This document shows positions 9,311 through 17,568 of a stretch of 64,000 nucleotides of DNA, piece after piece. The first letter of the stretch is position 1. The number at the start of each line of letters is the position of its first letter. The notes beneath the pieces were generated by a model. The model was not told the origin of the DNA. It made no database searches and saw only the letters and a list, made by a program, of their open reading frames with translations. The stretch spans positions 1 through 64,000 of the IMG/VR virus record IMGVR_UViG_3300032291_003205. The stretch is one strand, 5' to 3'. Source of the DNA: a virus. A program made the translations under genes and the position numbers.

Positions 9311-9917
9311 GATTGGAATTTATAAGATCACCTCACCCACAGGTAAAATATACATTGGGAAATCAATTCATGTTAATGAAAGAATCAATAGCTACAAATA
9401 TGCTAGTAGAAGACAATCTCAACATAAATTGAATAATTCTATTAAAAAATATGGTTTAGAAAATCACCTATTTGAAATAATAGAAGAGTGTATTGAAGAA
9501 TTACTTGATGAAAGAGAAATATATTGGATAAACTTTTATAATAGTGTAACAGAAGGACTTAATTTAAAATATGGAGGAGAAGGGGGTAAACATAGTCAAG
9601 AAGTAAAAGATAAAAAATCTAAATCTATGACTGGAAAAAAAGCCTCTTTAGAAACCAAACAAAAAATGAGTCAATCTAAAAAAGGACACTCAATGTATAA
9701 TGATGAATGGAAGGAAAAAATGAAACAAAAAACATGGGTAAGTGGAACAAGCTCCAAACCTATCCTTCAGTTTGATTTAGATGGGAATTTTATAAAAGAG
9801 TATGTATCTTGCGCTGAAGCAAAAAAGGCACTAAATACAACATCAGTTTCAATAAATAATGTTTTAACAGGTATAAGCAAAACAGCTCATGGTTACAAAT
9901 GGAAATATAAAGAATAG
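9309..9917 (+). CDS. GIY-YIG homing endonuclease
   Basis: A 202-residue homing endonuclease. The catalytic domain is at residues 1-95 (GIYKI...KIYIGKS, then an Arg and a Glu-rich helix LLDEREIYWI), followed by NUMOD3-type DNA-binding repeats (about 98-130, SMTGKKASLETKQKMSQSKKG) and a NUMOD1-like helix-turn-helix at the end (PILQFDLDGNFIKEY...). It would nick or cut alleles lacking the insertion. It separates the orphan gene 62 start from the rest of gene 62, and a hairpin covers its start codon. Confidence 0.93.
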   Translation: MIGIYKITSPTGKIYIGKSIHVNERINSYKYASRRQSQHKLNNSIKKYGLENHLFEIIEECIEELLDEREIYWINFYNSVTEGLNLKYGGEGGKHSQEVKDKKSKSMTGKKASLETKQKMSQSKKGHSMYNDEWKEKMKQKTWVSGTSSKPILQFDLDGNFIKEYVSCAEAKKALNTTSVSINNVLTGISKTAHGYKWKYKE

Positions 9918-10344
9918 TTTTACAATATTTGATTGGCTTAAAGAGATAACAACAACGAAATCAGCTTGGTCTTCTTTTACAGAAGACCAGCAAAATTCGT
10001 TTAATTCTTACATGGTTCACCGATTTGTTAGTATGTATGAGGAGTATACCGAGGTTGCGAATTATGGCCAAAGGATACCATATCCTGAAAAAGAAAAAAC
10101 CTATAAATACTACTGCCATATGTTACCTAAAAAGAATGTCTTCCTTAAGTACGTGAAAAGTTCACGTAAAAAATCAAACGAACAATTGTTACATCACATT
10201 GCTAATCATTTTACAGTATCATTAGGTGAGGCAGAAGAATACATTGAGTTATTAAAAAAAGCCGGAGTAGAACAAATCCTTGAAAAATCAGGGGTTGACG
10301 AAAAGGAAATAAAAAAGTTACTTGCTTCTATAAAAGGAAATTAA
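9889..10344 (+). CDS. 62: Clamp loader small subunit (T4 gp62-like), 5' end rebuilt after insertion
   Basis: A 151-residue protein matching the gp62 position and style (FTIFDWLKEITTTKSAWSSF, then FVSMYEEYTEVANYGQ). It pairs with gp44 to load the clamp. The ATG at 9889 lies inside the end of the GIY-YIG gene and adds about ten residues (MVTNGNIKNS) before the native FTIFDW. The original start is probably at 9253. It may therefore be translated by coupling to the endonuclease. An alternative is internal initiation. Confidence 0.8.
   Translation: MVTNGNIKNSFTIFDWLKEITTTKSAWSSFTEDQQNSFNSYMVHRFVSMYEEYTEVANYGQRIPYPEKEKTYKYYCHMLPKKNVFLKYVKSSRKKSNEQLLHHIANHFTVSLGEAEEYIELLKKAGVEQILEKSGVDEKEIKKLLASIKGN
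9922..9933 (+). repeat. Direct repeat copy 2 (ACAATATTTGAT)
   Basis: Second copy of the 12-bp repeat, here in the functional gene 62 frame. The 666-bp offset is a multiple of three, so both copies are in the same frame. Confidence 0.85.
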
Positions 10345-10348
10345 AAAG

Positions 10349-10381
10349 TTCATTTTCTATATATTTATAATAGAATATGAA
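10349..10381 (+). promoter_or_regulatory. Hairpin over the HNH start codon with late-type motif in the loop
   Basis: A 12-bp stem with one mismatch pairs 10349-10360 with 10370-10381, enclosing the ATG at 10377. The loop is ATATTTATA, the core of the candidate late promoter motif. A transcript starting at that motif would lack the 5' arm and leave the start free. Confidence 0.7.
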
Positions 10382-11084
10382 AGTATGTACTAAATGTAAA
10401 GAAGAAAAAAACCTATTTGATTTCCCTAAGAATAAAAGAAAAAATGATGGATACCACTACCAGTGTAAGGTTTGTGTAAATAATACCTCCAAAACATACC
10501 ATCAAAATAATAAAGAAAAAAGAAATAAATATATAAAACAGTATCAAAATTTATCTAAAGATCAAATTAAAGAATACCAACAGTTCTGGTATTTGGGTAA
10601 TAAAGAAAAATTAAAAAATATATACGATTCTAAAAAAGAAACTAAATTATTATATCAAAAAGAATATTATCAAAATAATAAAGAAAAAAGAAATGAATAT
10701 TTAAAACATTATCATAAAAATAAATACAATAATGATATTGATTTTAAATTAAGTATTTCTTTTAGAACTAGAATTATTGCTGCTTTAAAGGGAAATTTTA
10801 AGGAAGATAAAACTTTTAGTCTTTTAGGTTGTAATATTAAAGAATTTAAATTATATTTAGAAACACAATTTTTAAAAGAGATGAATTGGGATAACCATGG
10901 ATATATTTGGGAAATAGATCATATAAAACCTTGTGCTATGTTTAATTTATCTGACCCTAAACAACAAAAGGAATGCTTTCATTATACAAACCACCAACCT
11001 CTTTTTAAAACAACAGAAATAGCAAAATCTTTTGGTTATAAAAATTATATAGGAAACAGAAATAAATTTAAAAACAAGTTATGA
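10377..11084 (+). CDS. HNH homing endonuclease with N-terminal zinc finger
   Basis: A 235-residue protein. Cys4, Cys7, Cys30 and Cys33 form a zinc finger at the N-terminus; a Lys/Tyr-rich region with YHQNNKEKRNKY-type repeats follows (about 40-125). The HNH core is EIDHIKP (about 178-184) and YTNHQPLF near 203-210. It would be a free-standing homing nuclease. It lies between gp62 and the MazG-like gene, and its start is in a hairpin. Confidence 0.9.
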   Translation: MKVCTKCKEEKNLFDFPKNKRKNDGYHYQCKVCVNNTSKTYHQNNKEKRNKYIKQYQNLSKDQIKEYQQFWYLGNKEKLKNIYDSKKETKLLYQKEYYQNNKEKRNEYLKHYHKNKYNNDIDFKLSISFRTRIIAALKGNFKEDKTFSLLGCNIKEFKLYLETQFLKEMNWDNHGYIWEIDHIKPCAMFNLSDPKQQKECFHYTNHQPLFKTTEIAKSFGYKNYIGNRNKFKNKL

Positions 11085-11329
11085 CAAAAAACAGCGATTT
11101 AGGAATTGTAGGGAAACACCCTGAAATAAGAACAGTTATTAAAACAGACTCAGTAGTTGATTCTATTGTTGATAGTTTTATCTCAAGAGCAGCCCAAGGT
11201 AAAGAAAAATATGGACATACCTTAGACAGACAGGATTTATCAGTATTAGACTGGATCAATCATGCTCAGCAAGAACTTCAAGATGGTATTTTATATCTTG
11301 AAAAACTAAAACAAACCTTAGGTGGCTAA
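11081..11329 (+). CDS. MazG-like nucleotide pyrophosphohydrolase-type protein
   Basis: An 82-residue all-helical protein. GKEKYGHTLDRQDL (about 40-53) followed by WINHAQQELQDGILYLEKL (58-76) resembles the phage all-alpha NTP pyrophosphatase pattern, with Glu and Asp in the helix available to bind Mg2+. It may hydrolyse a nucleotide, in line with the neighbouring nucleotide genes, but it is short and activity is inferred. It overlaps its neighbours at both ends. Confidence 0.6.
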   Translation: MTKNSDLGIVGKHPEIRTVIKTDSVVDSIVDSFISRAAQGKEKYGHTLDRQDLSVLDWINHAQQELQDGILYLEKLKQTLGG

Positions 11330-12275
11330 GAAGAAAAAAATACCTGCTATTGTAAAACAGATACAAAAGCAACCTGTTAAGGAAGTTAACTATGCGTTTC
11401 ATAAATCGATCTCGTATAGTCAACTTTCTATGTATACTAACTGTCCACGCAAATGGGCTTTACAGTATAGAGACGGTCATTACACGTCTGAGGCATCGAT
11501 TCACATGACGTTTGGTACAGCGTTGCACGAAACCTTACAACATTATATAACAACTATATACGAGGTAAGTGGTGCTGAAGCCGACAGAATTGATTTAGAT
11601 GCTTATTTTGAGGAACGTTTTAGAGAAACATACTTAAAGGATTATAAGTCAAATAAAAAAGTACACTTTAGTGACCCGGTCCAAATGAAGGAATTTTATG
11701 AAGATGGACTTGAAATTATTAAAGTTGTAAAGAAAAATAGAGGTGGCCATTTTGGTAAAAGAGGATGGTATTTAATAGGCTGTGAAGTACCTATTATTTT
11801 AACTCCACTACCTGAATTCAATAATGTTTTATACAAAGGTTATTTGGATGTTGTTTTATATCATGAACCAACTAATAGTTTTAAAATCCTAGATATTAAA
11901 ACATCTACTAAGGGTTGGAGCGATTACGAGAAAAAAGATGAAACAAAACAATTCCAATTAATACTTTACAAACACTTCTTTGCTAAACAATTTGGAGTTG
12001 AAGTTGATAAAATTGATATTGAATTCTTTATTGTTAAGCGTAAACTATGGGAAAATTCCCCATACCCACTATCCAGAATACAAGAGTTTACTCCAGCCTC
12101 TGGTAAAGTAAAATTAAATAAAGCAGTAAATGCTGTAACAAGTTTTATAGAAGGTGTATTTAACACAAACGGTTCTTACAAAGATATAGTTCATGAACCT
12201 AATCCTACTCTCAGTACTTGTAAATACTGTCCTTTTAAAGATAACAAAGAATTATGTAATAAAGGTATATCTTAA
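11322..12275 (+). CDS. PD-(D/E)XK nuclease, RecB/Cas4-like with probable Fe-S cluster
   Basis: A 317-residue nuclease starting at GTG. Conserved elements are SYSQLSMYTNCPRKW (about 31-45), GTALHE (65-70), GYLDVV (Asp176) and ILDIKTS (Asp191, Lys193), the PD-(D/E)XK core. Cys41 plus Cys300, Cys303 and Cys312 match the four-cysteine cluster of Cas4/AddB-type nucleases. It probably acts on DNA ends in recombination or host DNA breakdown. It ends the replication operon. Confidence 0.9.
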   Translation: MAKKKKIPAIVKQIQKQPVKEVNYAFHKSISYSQLSMYTNCPRKWALQYRDGHYTSEASIHMTFGTALHETLQHYITTIYEVSGAEADRIDLDAYFEERFRETYLKDYKSNKKVHFSDPVQMKEFYEDGLEIIKVVKKNRGGHFGKRGWYLIGCEVPIILTPLPEFNNVLYKGYLDVVLYHEPTNSFKILDIKTSTKGWSDYEKKDETKQFQLILYKHFFAKQFGVEVDKIDIEFFIVKRKLWENSPYPLSRIQEFTPASGKVKLNKAVNAVTSFIEGVFNTNGSYKDIVHEPNPTLSTCKYCPFKDNKELCNKGIS

Positions 12276-12286
12276 GGGATCTACAT

Positions 12287-12300
12287 ATATTTATATATAA
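12287..12300 (+). promoter_or_regulatory. ATATTTATATATAA, candidate late-type promoter
   Basis: A variant of the ATATTTATAA motif 20 bases upstream of the 12320 gene, in the only sizeable gap between the nuclease and the glycan island. Confidence 0.4.
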
Positions 12301-12319
12301 CAAAAAAATAATAAAAGCT

Positions 12320-12514
12320 ATGACAAATAAAAAGGATATGACATTAACCTCTGTGAAAGTACAGAGCGAGTTATTCGAGGATTTCAAGATTGCATGTGTT
12401 AAGTACAAATTTTCTTTACAAAAACTTGCCGACCGCACTATTCATTTGTATCTTACAGATGATGATTTTCGTAAAAAAGTTCACTCACACAACAACCTAG
12501 AAATTAAAAACTAA
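12320..12514 (+). CDS. Small ribbon-helix-helix-like protein
   Basis: A 64-residue protein. TLTSVKVQSELFEDFKIACVK followed by FSLQKLADRTIHLYL has the beta strand then two helices of ribbon-helix-helix (Arc/ParG-type) DNA-binding proteins. It stands first in the glycan island after a candidate promoter, so it could regulate it; this is inference. Confidence 0.55.
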   Translation: MTNKKDMTLTSVKVQSELFEDFKIACVKYKFSLQKLADRTIHLYLTDDDFRKKVHSHNNLEIKN

Positions 12515-12521
12515 AAAACAC

Positions 12522-13958
12522 ATGAATTCAAGTTTTGCTTACTTACCTCCTGAAAAGAGGAAGAAAATTTTGCTTATTTGTGATGACATTAGAGTTCACT
12601 CTGGTGTAGCAACAGTAGGTAGAGAAATCGTAGTCCATACTGCCCAACATTTCAATTGGGTAAATATTGGAGGAGCTATTAAACACCCAGACAATGGAAA
12701 ACGTTTAGATTTATCACAATCAACAAACGAAAACACAGGTCTAACAGATACATCTGTTACTTTGTATCCTGTTGATGAGTATGGTAATCCAGACATTTTA
12801 AGACAATTAATTAAAATCGAGAAACCAGATGCAATTATGTTGATTACGGATCCTCGTTATTTTGTTTGGTTGTTTATGATGGAAAACGAAATCCGTAGAA
12901 CAATCCCAATTACCTATTTAAATATTTGGGATGATTATCCAGCACCTTTGTATAACAAACCATTCTATGAGGCCTGTGATTTGTTAATGGGTATTTCAAA
13001 ACAAACAGTTAACATCAATAGATTAGTATTAGGTGATGCTGCCGATAGTAGGATTCTTAAGTATATTCCTCATGGATTGAATCATGATATTTATAAACCT
13101 TTAGATAAAAATGATTCTACTTTAAAGGAATTTAAAAAGAACTTATTTAAAGGTAAAGACTATGATTTTGCTTTATTGTTTAACTCTAGAAACATCAGAC
13201 GTAAACAGATTCCAGATACATTATTAGCATACAGAATTTTTATTGATCAATTATCTATTGAACAAGCTAAAAAATGTTGTTTAGTATTACATACAGAACG
13301 AGTTAACGAACATGGTACTGATTTAGATGCTGTTATTGAGTTGTTATTAAATGGTGAACAATACAATGTTATTTTCACAGATGCTAGATTTGATAACGGA
13401 CAAATGAATATGTTGTATAATAGTACGGATGCTCAAATCTTATTAACATCTAATGAGGGTTGGGGATTAAGTTTAACTGAAGCCATGCTAGCAGGTAAAC
13501 CTATTATTGCAAACGTAACAGGTGGTATGCAAGACCAAATGAGATTTGAAGATGAAAATGGAAACTGGTACACACCATCTCCAGAAATTCCTTCAAACCA
13601 TAGAGGTACCTATAAAAAACACGGTAAATGGGCTTTTCCAGTATACCCAACATCACGTTCAATTGTTGGTTCACCTCCAACACCTTATATTTTTGATGAC
13701 AGGTGTGAGGCAGAAGATGCATCTAAACAAATTATGAATGTTTATAACTTATCTCCTGAAGAACGTGCTGAATTAGGTTTAGCAGGTAGAGAATGGGCTA
13801 TTGGAGAGGAAGCAGGATTTACAGGTGATCATCAAGGTAAGAGAGTAATAGAGGCATTTGATGAATTATTTGCAACCTGGAAGCCAAGAGAAAAATATGA
13901 ATTAATCAACACAAACGAAGTTAAAGATAGAGTTATAAACCATAAATTGTTATATTAA
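12522..13958 (+). CDS. Glycosyltransferase, GT4-type (GT-B fold)
   Basis: A 478-residue glycosyltransferase. The N-terminal KKILLICDDIRVHSGVATVG resembles the first Rossmann domain, and EGWGLSLTEAMLAGKP (about 312-327) is the GT4 sugar-nucleotide binding motif with its Glu pair. It transfers a sugar from a nucleotide donor to an unknown acceptor (phage particle, DNA base or host glycan). It abuts a second GT-B enzyme, with stop and start overlapping. Confidence 0.9.
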   Translation: MNSSFAYLPPEKRKKILLICDDIRVHSGVATVGREIVVHTAQHFNWVNIGGAIKHPDNGKRLDLSQSTNENTGLTDTSVTLYPVDEYGNPDILRQLIKIEKPDAIMLITDPRYFVWLFMMENEIRRTIPITYLNIWDDYPAPLYNKPFYEACDLLMGISKQTVNINRLVLGDAADSRILKYIPHGLNHDIYKPLDKNDSTLKEFKKNLFKGKDYDFALLFNSRNIRRKQIPDTLLAYRIFIDQLSIEQAKKCCLVLHTERVNEHGTDLDAVIELLLNGEQYNVIFTDARFDNGQMNMLYNSTDAQILLTSNEGWGLSLTEAMLAGKPIIANVTGGMQDQMRFEDENGNWYTPSPEIPSNHRGTYKKHGKWAFPVYPTSRSIVGSPPTPYIFDDRCEAEDASKQIMNVYNLSPEERAELGLAGREWAIGEEAGFTGDHQGKRVIEAFDELFATWKPREKYELINTNEVKDRVINHKLLY

Positions 13959-15265
13959 TGAAACCATTATTTATTATAAGTTGCCCTTTTGACACCTACA
14001 GTGGCTACGGTGCTCGTTCAAGAGATTTAGTTAAAGCCATTATTGAAACAGACAAATATGAGGTAAAACTTTTATCTCAAAGATGGGGTGCTACACCTTT
14101 TGGATTTTGTGATGCTAATCCTGAGTGGTCATTTTTAATGAACCATGCTTTAAATTCCCCTCAATTACCAAAACAACCAGAAATTTGGATGCAAATTACA
14201 GTACCAAATGAATTCCAACCTATTGGAAAATTTAATATTGGTTGTACAGCAGGTATTGAAAGCAATGCTTGTCCTGGAGATTGGATTGAAGGTATTAATA
14301 GAATGGATTTAACTCTAACATCATCAGAACACTCTAAAAAAGTATTTTTAGATTCTACATTTGAAAAAAGAAATAAACAAACAAATGCTTTAGAAGGTGA
14401 AGTTAAATTAGAAAAACCCGTTGAAGTATTATTTGAAGGTGCTGATACAGACATTTACAAAGTAATTGAATCACACCAAATTAAAAATATCAACTTAGAT
14501 TCTATTAAAGAAAAATTTGCTTACTTGTTTGTAGGTCACTGGATGGAAGGTGATTTAGGTGAGGATAGAAAAAATGTAGGTTTATTGGTTAAAGCGTTTT
14601 TTGAAACATTTAAAAACAAAGCCAACAAACCAGCCTTAATTTTAAAAACAGCTCAAGTAGGTTCATCTTATTATGATAGAGAAGAACTTTTAAAGAAAAT
14701 TAAGAAAATCAGAAAATCAGTAGGTTCAGACAACGTACCAAATGTTTATTTGTTGTGTGGTGATTTTAGTGATTCAGAAATGAATGAACTTTATAACCAT
14801 CCAAAAGTAAAATCTATGATTAGTTTAACTAAAGGTGAAGGTTATGGACGTCCATTGTTAGAATTTACTTTAACTAAAAAACCATTAATTACTACAGGAT
14901 GGTCAGGACATATGGATTTCTTAAATCCTGAGTTTACTAACTTATTAGGTGGTACATTAACCCCTGTACATCCAAGTACTAAAAACCAATTCTTAATTCC
15001 AGATTCAAGATGGTTTTCACCAGATCCAGCCCAAGTAGGTTTTTATTTAAAAGATGTATTTGAAAATTATAAAAAATACACTGATAAAGCAAAACGTCAA
15101 TCATTTAAATCTAAAAGTGAATTTAGTTGGGACAAAATGGTTGATAAAACAAACGAATTACTTACTAAATATGTACCTGAATTTCCTCAAGAGGTAGAAC
15201 TTAAACTACCTACTATGAAGAAAATTGAAATACCAAAACTTAAAAACTTAAATACAAATGGATAA
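13958..15265 (+). CDS. Glycosyltransferase, GT-B fold
   Basis: A 435-residue enzyme with FDTYSGYGARSRDLVKAI at the N-terminus, FVGHWMEGDLGEDRKNVGLLV in the middle, and GEGYGRPLLEFTLTKKP (about 293-309) as donor-binding motif. It is related to, but distinct from, the preceding enzyme. The two may act in sequence on the same glycan. Confidence 0.88.
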   Translation: MKPLFIISCPFDTYSGYGARSRDLVKAIIETDKYEVKLLSQRWGATPFGFCDANPEWSFLMNHALNSPQLPKQPEIWMQITVPNEFQPIGKFNIGCTAGIESNACPGDWIEGINRMDLTLTSSEHSKKVFLDSTFEKRNKQTNALEGEVKLEKPVEVLFEGADTDIYKVIESHQIKNINLDSIKEKFAYLFVGHWMEGDLGEDRKNVGLLVKAFFETFKNKANKPALILKTAQVGSSYYDREELLKKIKKIRKSVGSDNVPNVYLLCGDFSDSEMNELYNHPKVKSMISLTKGEGYGRPLLEFTLTKKPLITTGWSGHMDFLNPEFTNLLGGTLTPVHPSTKNQFLIPDSRWFSPDPAQVGFYLKDVFENYKKYTDKAKRQSFKSKSEFSWDKMVDKTNELLTKYVPEFPQEVELKLPTMKKIEIPKLKNLNTNG

Positions 15266-15713
15266 TCTAATTAATTGTACTCGATGTGGTTCTGATGCTT
15301 GTTATGTAGATGAAGTAAACCAGGACATTAAAACATATTTTTGTTATGGGTGTGGTTTTCAAACTAACTCATTAATGAAAGAAGGTGAAGAATTCTATGA
15401 ACAACAAATAGCTCTTTTACCTGAACTCTATAAGGATTTACTTTATACAGATGAAAATGGACTAATTTGGATGCCTTCAACAGTAAATGTTCCTACTCAA
15501 GGAATGATATTTGCTAACGGACCTTCTAAAACAGATTGGGGATGGGCAGCTGTAAAAGCAGTTCCTGTAACAGAGGAAGAAAAAGAAAAATATCCAATCC
15601 TCGGAAAAAAAGGAGAATACTATGAATGGAGAATGGATATGACCACACTTCAGATGTTTCTTGAACGTGATTTTATGGAAGCACTTTCATATATTGGAGT
15701 AATACCAGAATGA
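15258..15713 (+). CDS. Zinc-ribbon protein of unknown function
   Basis: A 151-residue protein. Cys7, Cys10, Cys29 and Cys32 form a zinc ribbon, followed by an alpha/beta region with PSTVNVPTQGMIFANG and a terminal helix. I recall similar proteins in marine T4-like phages, without function. Short overlaps with both neighbours place it in the glycan operon. Confidence 0.65.
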   Translation: MDNLINCTRCGSDACYVDEVNQDIKTYFCYGCGFQTNSLMKEGEEFYEQQIALLPELYKDLLYTDENGLIWMPSTVNVPTQGMIFANGPSKTDWGWAAVKAVPVTEEEKEKYPILGKKGEYYEWRMDMTTLQMFLERDFMEALSYIGVIPE

Positions 15714-16318
15714 TTAGCATAGCAATAACGGTTTGTAACGAACATAAGGAGTTAGAGACTTTATTGGATTATTTATCTGAAAGGGCTCTATCTCCGGATT
15801 ATGAAATTGTTGTTCAGATTGATGAACAGAATCATACACCTGAGGTACTTCATACTATCATAGATAGAGGTATTAAACATCATTTTTTCCCGTTAAATAA
15901 AGATTTTGCTTCTTATAAAAATGAGCTAATTAAACATTGTTTAGGAGAATATATCTTTCAAATAGATGCTGATGAAATACCAAATCCTGAGTTACTTACT
16001 ATGTTACCTAGTATTTTAAAAAGTAATCCGGATGTAGATGTATATTTAGTTCCTCGAATTAATACTGTAAGTGGTATCACCGAGGAACACATCCAGAAAT
16101 GGAGATGGAATGTAGAAGGTGATAGAATAAATTTTCCTGATTATCAATGGAGAGTTTATAAAAACATCCCAACAATAAAATGGATAAATAAAGTACACGA
16201 ACGCTTGGATGGGTTTAAAATTTATAGTACATTACCTCCCCAAGATGAATTTTGTTTACTTCATCCAAAAACAATTGAACGACAAGAAAAACAAAACAAT
16301 TTTTACAACACGTTATGA
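15710..16318 (+). CDS. Glycosyltransferase family 2-like
   Basis: A 202-residue GT-A fold enzyme. ISIAITVCNEHKELETLL opens the nucleotide-binding fold and FQIDADEIPN (about 83-92) is the metal-binding DxD motif. YQWRVYKN and WINKVHERL near the C-terminus resemble the acceptor region of SunS/YdaM-type GT2 proteins. It is shorter than typical GT2 enzymes (about 250) and may be a minimal catalytic domain. Confidence 0.85.
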   Translation: MISIAITVCNEHKELETLLDYLSERALSPDYEIVVQIDEQNHTPEVLHTIIDRGIKHHFFPLNKDFASYKNELIKHCLGEYIFQIDADEIPNPELLTMLPSILKSNPDVDVYLVPRINTVSGITEEHIQKWRWNVEGDRINFPDYQWRVYKNIPTIKWINKVHERLDGFKIYSTLPPQDEFCLLHPKTIERQEKQNNFYNTL

Positions 16319-16755
16319 TATATTGGTTTACAGGACAACCAGGACATGGTAAGACAGTTTTAGCGACTGCTTTTAAAGAATATTTAAATAATAAGTGTTT
16401 CCATATTGATGGAGATGATATTAGAGAAATTTTTGATAATAAAGATTACTCGGAGGCAGGTCGTAGAAAAAATATTGAACTGGCTCAACATTTATCTCAT
16501 TTTTTACACAGAAAAGGACAAAACGTTGTTGTATCTTTAGTATCACCTTATAAAGACCAAAGAGATGCTTTTAAACATAAACTAGGAAAAGGCGTTTTAG
16601 AATATTATATTCACACTACTGATATTAGAGGTAGAGAAGATTATCATGTTGATGGATATGAAGCACCTACCGAAGATTTTTGTGGTATAGATACAACAAA
16701 CATTTCACCTTTAGATAGTTTAAAACAAATTATTAGTTATGCAAAATTGGGATAA
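16315..16755 (+). CDS. cysC: Adenylylsulfate kinase-like P-loop kinase
   Basis: A 146-residue kinase. The P-loop is GQPGHGKT (7-14); HIDGDDIREIF and GRRKNIELAQHLSHFL match APS kinase (CysC), which makes PAPS from APS and ATP. It is shorter than bacterial CysC (about 200). A nucleotidyltransferase and a DUF2061 protein follow, a grouping reminiscent of sulfate-activation loci. Another possibility is phosphorylation of a nucleoside or sugar. Translation is coupled by overlaps on both sides. Confidence 0.75.
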   Translation: MIYWFTGQPGHGKTVLATAFKEYLNNKCFHIDGDDIREIFDNKDYSEAGRRKNIELAQHLSHFLHRKGQNVVVSLVSPYKDQRDAFKHKLGKGVLEYYIHTTDIRGREDYHVDGYEAPTEDFCGIDTTNISPLDSLKQIISYAKLG

Positions 16756-17134
16756 AAAAATCCATGTACAATCTTCTTTATCTCCTAAAGAAGGACAACA
16801 CGCTATGTTTGTAGGTAGGTGGCAACCACTACATACAGGACATCAAGAACTATTTAAACGAGCAATGGATGAAGGTAAGAATGTTTTGATTTGTATTAGA
16901 GATATCCAACCAGATGAAAAGAACCCATTTACGGCCCAACAAGTATTAGAAAACATTACTGAGTTTTATCAAAATGAACCTCGAGTTACAGTAATGGTCA
17001 TTCCTGATATTTGTTCAATTGAATTTGGACGTGGTGTTGGTTATGATATTATTGAACATGTTCCCCCTACAGTAATTGGAGAAATTTCTGCTACCAAAAT
17101 TAGAGAACAAATGAAAGCCGAAGGTAAGTTATGA
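16739..17134 (+). CDS. Cytidylyltransferase/NadM-like nucleotidyltransferase
   Basis: A 131-residue protein. FVGRWQPLHTGHQELF has the HxGH motif (32-35) and ISATKIREQ at the C-terminus the second signature, as in NMN adenylyltransferase and cytidylyltransferases. It joins a nucleotide to a phosphate-bearing substrate. Beside the APS kinase-like gene it might substitute for an adenylyl transfer step, but the substrate cannot be read from sequence. It overlaps the preceding gene by 17 bases. Confidence 0.75.
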   Translation: MQNWDKKIHVQSSLSPKEGQHAMFVGRWQPLHTGHQELFKRAMDEGKNVLICIRDIQPDEKNPFTAQQVLENITEFYQNEPRVTVMVIPDICSIEFGRGVGYDIIEHVPPTVIGEISATKIREQMKAEGKL

Positions 17135-17568
17135 GCACTTCAAAAATATACCAGATAAGATTTAATACTGTATCTAAAGATGATACCGAAAGGTGGAGAC
17201 TAATTGAAAACGGCAATGAAACATTAGTAGCAAACATTATTATTGATGGTTCTACTTATACAACTAAAGACTGGATGGAAGAAATTCAGGATTATAAGTG
17301 GCATGTTACTTGTGAGGGTCATTGTGAAGTAAAAAACAATATTGCTTACATTAAAACAGTTAAAGAAAAATCAGTATTAAAAAGACATATCCTAAAAGCA
17401 ATTTCATGGAGAGCAATTGGTACTATTGATACTATGATTTTGGGTTGGATTATTACTGGAAACCCTTTACTAGGTTTAAAAATTGGAGCATTAGAAGTTT
17501 TAACTAAAATGACTCTATACTTTCTTCATGAAAGAATTTGGTACAAATACGTTAAAATTAAAAAATGA
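17131..17568 (+). CDS. DUF2061-type membrane protein with extra N-terminal domain
   Basis: A 145-residue protein. The C-terminal 65 residues (RHILKAISWRAIGTIDTMI, then LKIGALEVLTKMTLYFLHERIW) match DUF2061, a small membrane family often found next to cysteine or sulfate assimilation genes. The N-terminal 80 residues (TERWRLIENGNETLVANIII) are soluble and unusual for the family. This context strengthens a sulfur-related reading of the two preceding genes. Confidence 0.7.
   Translation: MSTSKIYQIRFNTVSKDDTERWRLIENGNETLVANIIIDGSTYTTKDWMEEIQDYKWHVTCEGHCEVKNNIAYIKTVKEKSVLKRHILKAISWRAIGTIDTMILGWIITGNPLLGLKIGALEVLTKMTLYFLHERIWYKYVKIKK

Noticed and set aside
9268-9933. Group I intron in gene 62
   Set aside because: Only about 40 and 15 bases remain outside the endonuclease gene, too little for a group I core, and the exact 12-bp repeat is better explained as an insertion-associated duplication.
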